From positions 84,622-148,621 of the forward strand of contig BCHU01000018.1 of the NCBI GenBank assembly GCA_001599715.1: a stretch of DNA of 64,000 nucleotides, read 5' to 3'. The notes below the pieces were generated by a model. The model was not told the DNA's origin and ran no database searches. It worked only from the letters and a program-made list of their open reading frames with translations. Position 1 is the stretch's first letter, and each line of letters begins with the position of its first letter. This DNA comes from Phaeotremella fagi. Lineage: Eukaryota; Basidiomycota; Tremellomycetes; Tremellales; Phaeotremellaceae. Of this stretch, positions 59,729 to 64,000 are shown in pieces. The translations under genes were made by a program, and so were the position numbers.

Positions 59729-61252
59729 TGTTGATGATGTTACTCTTTGATTAATAGATGAAATTGAATGTAAAAGTATGGTAAAAGTAAGGTATGCTGT
59801 CTCCCATTCAATTGGTTTCCAACGTAGCGGGGCAAAGCATGCATTGGGCGCGGGGTATACATTACGTAATATATATGAGGGTACTTCAGGTTCGACATGT
59901 GAGAAATCCAGTATTCAGGATGATAACGAGTACAAGCAGCAAAAGGATATGGGTCTCATTATTGGCCAAGTGTACCGCTATCCACTACTATCAGTATGAA
60001 TGTTCTTTTGGGCTAAGTTCAGAGAACAAGAAATTCGATTCGGTGTTCTCGTATTGGCGGTGGTGGCATGCGCGAAGCCTTTGATGTTGTTCGAACTTCT
60101 TCTCATTGACACTTTCAGTCCAAAGCTCTTGAGTGGCAGGTATCGGTCGATTGATATCACATGTGGTCTAAGAAACTGTCTCGACATTTCCAAAGACCCC
60201 TCAATTAAAACCCCTCATTTCGTTTTTCATAGTTGACGGCTTGGATAGTAACATCAGAGAATAAACCATCGTTGTTTCGAGGTGAATCTCTGGATTGCTC
60301 TGAACGTTTTGAGCTTGAGGACTTGAGATGCTTTGGTGGCTTTGAACTCCGTGAATGCCTTGAAGACTTTGACTTTGAAGACGACATCTTGGTTTACAGA
60401 ATGTAAACTTGATTGATAATTGAGTGGAAAGGGGAAGAGGTTGGTTGTGATAAATACACTCATGCAGTTTTACTTATCATATAACCAAGATCGGAAACCA
60501 AAATGAAGCTCAGCTAAGCGAATGCAAAAAGGAAAAAATTCATTTGAAAAGGAAACGCCTTCGTTCTTTCCTTTCTTGAGCTTCGACTATGTTCACGAAA
60601 TATACAGTATTATTTACTTGAGAAACACGATCTTTTATCTGAAAGAAGACGCTAACAAGCCATTAGCATAAAAGAAAGAGTTTCCTTATCAGTCGCTTTT
60701 TTCCCGATGCTTGTTTTATTAACGTTCGGCATTTGTTATAAATTCGGCTTAAAGTAGATTTCCAAGAACGACGGGAAAATAGATAAATAAAACGTACTGC
60801 TGACATTTGTGGGTTAAAAAAGAAGGCGCGGAGTTGAGTAACGTACTGTATAGTAAAATATATTCGTGATTGAAATCAGAGCAAAAGTGTCGTAAATCGG
60901 AGGATGCACGACGAGCTTGGGAGCTTTTGAGTCCACTGGCTTTGAATCCTCTTCTTTTCTTTTCGAAAGTCCCCCCGAAATGGTTTTTTCCATGATTTTA
61001 CAGTGTCACACAGGTGAGACATAGAATAAAGGAAAGCTGTCATATTTGAAAAAACGAATCAATGATACGAGTGATCACTTATTGACTGGTTTCTGTTCCA
61101 TCAAGAAAGAGAATTGACTGTCGGTGATGATGATAATGATGATTAAGAATCGTCATTGCCTTTCATGCCAGTCTAGTACAAATACGACACAATACATCAT
61201 TTCAACGCACTGACAGAATCTCAAATTGATTTCAATCATTTCGAGGTAGTGA
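59729..61252. other. Intergenic, 1.5 kb
   Basis: No convincing gene except the small frame at 60205-60387. Very AT-rich between 60450 and 61200. Confidence 0.5.
60205..60387 (-). CDS. Doubtful small Ser/Lys-rich ORF
   Basis: 60 codons starting MSSSKSKSSRHSRSSK, very Ser-rich, then GLFSDVTIQAVNYE, which faintly recalls the start of a BTB domain. No downstream exon with the rest of such a domain could be joined. It may be a remnant or noise. Confidence 0.22.
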   Translation of the reverse strand: MSSSKSKSSRHSRSSKPPKHLKSSSSKRSEQSRDSPRNNDGLFSDVTIQAVNYEKRNEGF

Positions 61253-62523
61253 CTATCTCTGAAGATGCCCTAACCTCGCACCAGCCCAATCTCCAAAAGA
61301 TCTGAAATTCCCCGATGAAACCCGACTGCGCCCAGCTGTACCACCCAGAGAATAATGTCGCTGACCTGTTGACTCCTCAAATGATCTTCCCCTTCCCCTT
61401 CTTTCGACCTCACCAGTAGCAGTGGTACCAGAGCTAACCCTTTCCCCATACCCAGTACCACCCTCGGAGTTTGGAGGTCGGAATGATCCCGGCCGTTGCG
61501 AAGAACTACCCAGTTCCAAAGATCCCCGTGAAAAACGATTCTCAGATCTACTTCGCGGCGGTAGATAAACTTCTGAACCAGTATATCCATCCGAACGTTC
61601 AACCGCACCAACATATCCCCGCTTATCAACTATCGTACCAGTCTTCAAACCAGAAATTGGAGGGAGTCTGAGTTCAACTTCTTGTTCTTTAGCTTCGAGT
61701 TTTCTTAGATATATTAACGTAGTTATAGCAGTGGGGCGATCTGGTGCAAGCAGGTGTGTACCATTTTCGATCTCTATTCTGATTGCATTTGCTACCTGGA
61801 AGGCGTCGATTTCTTCGGATCCTTGATACCATGATAATAAAACTCTTCGAGGGAAGTTCAGGATGTTCATCTGATTATAATAAAAAACGGATTTTTGTTT
61901 CGGATCTACGGTATACAGTCAATCTAGGGAATATCTCACCTTGTGGGTGACTCTTGACTTACCTAGATCAATCAATTCCTTGATACTGGACAGTTCACGT
62001 CCGACTTCTACAACAGCTTTCTGGGAATAACGAGCATCCTCATTTGGAAGAACAACGTGCGAATGAGTGGTAGTTGGTAATGACATTTGAAGTATACAGT
62101 ACTCGTACAGTATCTGTTTCTGTATTTGGGGAAAGAAGAAGTAATTGATCGTAAAACCCCACTGTACTAAACTCGTACTTGAATTGATTACCAACAGAAG
62201 TCCATAGTCTTCCACTCTGTCCATATTGTCTTGGAGCGCCTTCTGTTCAATTCCCGATTCGTCACAGGAAACGTCCTTTTCACCGATAACGTCGGGGATA
62301 GAAGACTGAAGTCTTCTGTTGGTATCTTCGAAAAGGTCGACGATTGTTAATTGCACATTATGTTATCTATTTTTTTTAGGAAGAAGACCACACCTGGTAC
62401 ATTAGACCAGATGAAACTCGATATTTCGTGAACCTTGGTATTGTAATAGCTGTTTCCCGAACGATGGACAGAGGATACTGTATGTATTGGACAAGCCAGT
62501 TTCAAGTTACTAATCTCAACCAT
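61253..62523 (-). CDS. Unknown multi-exon gene
   Basis: Best model: four exons on the minus strand (62523-62394, 62325-62192, 62119-61963, 61905-61253), 357 residues. The last two exons are the firmer part: AVVEVGRELSSIKELIDL spliced to DPKQKSVFYYNQMNILNFPRRVLLSWY, then AIRIEIENGTHLLAPDRPT and YLRKLEAKEQEVELRL. A disordered Gly/Ser/Arg-rich C-terminus follows. The first two exons (HEISSFIWSNVP, DNMDRVEDYGLLL) join in frame but could belong to a separate small gene. A start at 62086 would give a shorter protein. The family is not recognised. Confidence 0.45.
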
Positions 62524-63036
62524 ACGAAACCCAGTAATGCAACACCTATCAAGCAATCGTCAATCCAAAATCCTCTCAAATTGAGCTTTTCCTGAATGAC
62601 TATTGTCGATCATGTTTGCCAAAGGACAACATCGCACTGTACAATAACAGAGGAAATCTGGAGCCTAATGCTACGGTAGGAACTACCTTTCTGTAATCAA
62701 TCTCGCTTCTTCTTCCTATATATCACCTACACATGGCAGGTGTGTTAATAAACTACTGGCTATGATGTGACTGCAAGTGGAACGAGGCAGTAAGTATTGC
62801 ACCTGACATAACATGTCAGATTTAGTCGTCATATTTCGAGAATCATCCTTTGATGCCCAAAGCCACTGGTGCTTTAGATGGATCCTTTGATGACTTACAG
62901 GAATCACTCCTGTAGTTGAGAAGGAGATGCCTTCAAAGAAGACTACTTCATTCATGAGTGCGTGCTAATTCAATTTCTTTCTTTCTTTCTTTCTTCCCCG
63001 CCCGTTCTATCAGAATCAACATACAATCACAACTAA
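62524..63036. other. Promoter side of F-box copy 2
   Basis: Holds a (CTTT)n tract at 62974-62995 shortly before the start codon, like the mirrored tract before copy 1. No other gene seen. Confidence 0.55.
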
Positions 63037-63738
63037 ATGGATTCTCTCAAGAAATTAACCATTCATAGCCAAGAAAATAGTGATGGGACTACCTCATTCA
63101 GACTATTTGACTTACCAAACGAATTGGTGATGTTGGTGTTTGAAAAATGTTACCAGCCACAACAGCTCTCAGAGAAGAATCAATCAACAAAACCCAAAAA
63201 GCTTGGTCAAGAAGTTCTAAAAGATTTGATGTTAGCCAGTCCGGTGAGTGTTTCTAATCAACAATTTATCTTCAAGTTTTGTCATTAAAGTCATCAACTT
63301 TTAACTATACAGGAGACCTATCAATTGGCTGGATCTGTTCTTTATAAAAATGTTTCCATTAGACTTGGAGACATTGATCTGCTTCTCATGGGATTTGACA
63401 AAAATAACGGTGATTGGCAAACCACAAGATCAAATAAAAAAATCTTCACAAAATCCAAACTGTTATCATACATGGAGAATCTAGCTTTGGTAGATACTTG
63501 GGATCTGTCAAAAGTATACTCAATCAGTACTTATGATGAGAAGCTAGAATTTTATCACTATGTGTGGGACAAATTAGAAGAGTATAAAACATGTGATAAT
63601 AATATGCGTAGGTTAAGAGATCTCTCTGATAATGGAATGGTATTCAACAGCTTGAAATCAATCTCGCTCAACACAATGTCAAACGGCTATCTTGATCAAC
63701 AAGAGTTGCCCAAATCCGACTGCGAGGTTGACGTTTGA
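63037..63738 (+). CDS. F-box-like protein, copy 2, probably truncated by repeat element
   Basis: Exon 1 (63037-63243) and exon 2 (63315-63738). F-box-like motif FRLFDLPNELVMLVFEKCY at residues 24-42, then ETYQLAGSVLYKNVSIRLGD, MENLALVDTWDLSKVY and NGMVFNSLKSISLN. After SLN the frame runs into the inverted-repeat/minisatellite element and stops at 63736-63738, whereas copy 1 continues with about 60 different residues. Exon 1 has the same length (207 nt) and the same intron phase as copy 1. If translated, this would be a short F-box protein without its substrate-binding half. Confidence 0.6.
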
Positions 63739-63911
63739 GGTTAACTTCGAGGTGATAACTCGAGGTTGTTGGTTCGAGGTTGTTGGTGTCGAGGTTGATG
63801 TCGAGGTTGAGTTCGAGGGTTAAATTCGAGGTGGAGTTCTAGGTTGACGTCGAGGTTGAATCTCTTAAGGGTGATTGACTACACAGTTAAGAGAAGGTTG
63901 ATCAAGATAGC
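63677..63911 (+). repeat. Minisatellite element with 15-bp inverted repeats, copy 2
   Basis: GCTATCTTGATCAAC at 63686-63700 is the exact reverse complement of GTTGATCAAGATAGC at 63897-63911. Between them lie the TCGAGGTT minisatellite (63723-63861) and a small 7-bp hairpin (CTCTTAA at about 63862, TTAAGAG at about 63887). The first 95 bp equal 26920-27014. It resembles a short non-autonomous inverted-repeat element. I find no clear target-site duplication. Confidence 0.6.
63723..63861 (+). repeat. TCGAGGTT minisatellite
   Basis: About ten degenerate units of (T)TCGAGGTTG separated by 2 to 10 bases (GTTGG, TGATG, TGAG, TTAAA). Same unit as at 27445-27611. Confidence 0.85.
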
Positions 63912-64000
63912 TCGATGTAAGGTGATAACGATGCAGAGTACTATAAACTAAGAAATATCTAAGAGAAGACAAAAGTACGAGATCGATGCAGTTCAAGCAC
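63912..64000. other. Window end
   Basis: 89 bases after the repeat element. No homology seen to the continuation of F-box copy 1. Confidence 0.4.

Noticed and set aside
63712..64000. Telomeric or centromeric repeat
   Set aside because: The unit TCGAGGTT is not TTAGGG-like, the array is short, and ordinary genes lie on the left.
1..64000. CRISPR arrays, insertion sequences, prophage
   Set aside because: None seen; the sequence is eukaryotic with spliceosomal introns.

Overview
The window reads as nuclear DNA of a basidiomycete fungus. Genes are dense, lie on both strands and are cut by many short GT-AG introns, mostly 36 to 70 nt with CTAAC-like branch sites. The gene content (fungal phytochrome hybrid kinase, mitochondrial uL24, cytochrome oxidase subunit IV type, sulfide:quinone oxidoreductase, cytosolic uS7/RPS5) and the intron style suggest a tremellomycete yeast related to Kwoniella/Cryptococcus. 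That placement is inference. All gene models below were spliced by eye; except where stated, the exon lengths sum to a whole number of codons.

Left part (1-25 kb): two tandem secreted Cys-rich genes; a two-domain beta-hydroxyacid dehydrogenase; a PhoD alkaline phosphatase with 13 exons; a TPR-SET protein with one unresolved frame slip; a tandem array of three unknown two-exon paralogues; a GPI-anchored Cys-rich wall protein; a D-amino-acid-oxidase-like FAD enzyme; an OCRL-type inositol polyphosphate 5-phosphatase with 18 exons; and mitochondrial ribosomal protein uL24m.

Middle part (25-42 kb): a small possible ubiquitin-fold protein with an acidic tail; an F-box-like gene broken by a TCGAGGTT minisatellite and an assembly gap; a histidine-phosphatase family enzyme; mitochondrial sulfide:quinone oxidoreductase; a lineage-specific cluster of six intronless small helical proteins in two subfamilies, each with its own conserved promoter block; a CRAL-TRIO/RhoGAP protein of Ecm25 type; and a small secreted Cys protein.

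Right part (42-64 kb): RPS5; the phytochrome histidine kinase (about 1953 residues); a divergent pair of paralogues of unknown function; COX subunit; a short-chain dehydrogenase; a Ser/Thr/Pro-rich protein whose start codon is probably split by an intron; an unknown multi-exon gene; and a second F-box-like gene, in opposite orientation to the first. Inside this second gene begins a minisatellite element flanked by 15-bp inverted repeats. A 95-bp stretch is identical between the two F-box loci, 37 kb apart.

The housekeeping genes show no operon-like logic. The most unusual content is the set of local gene-family expansions (five separate clusters or pairs) and the minisatellite element tied to the F-box family.
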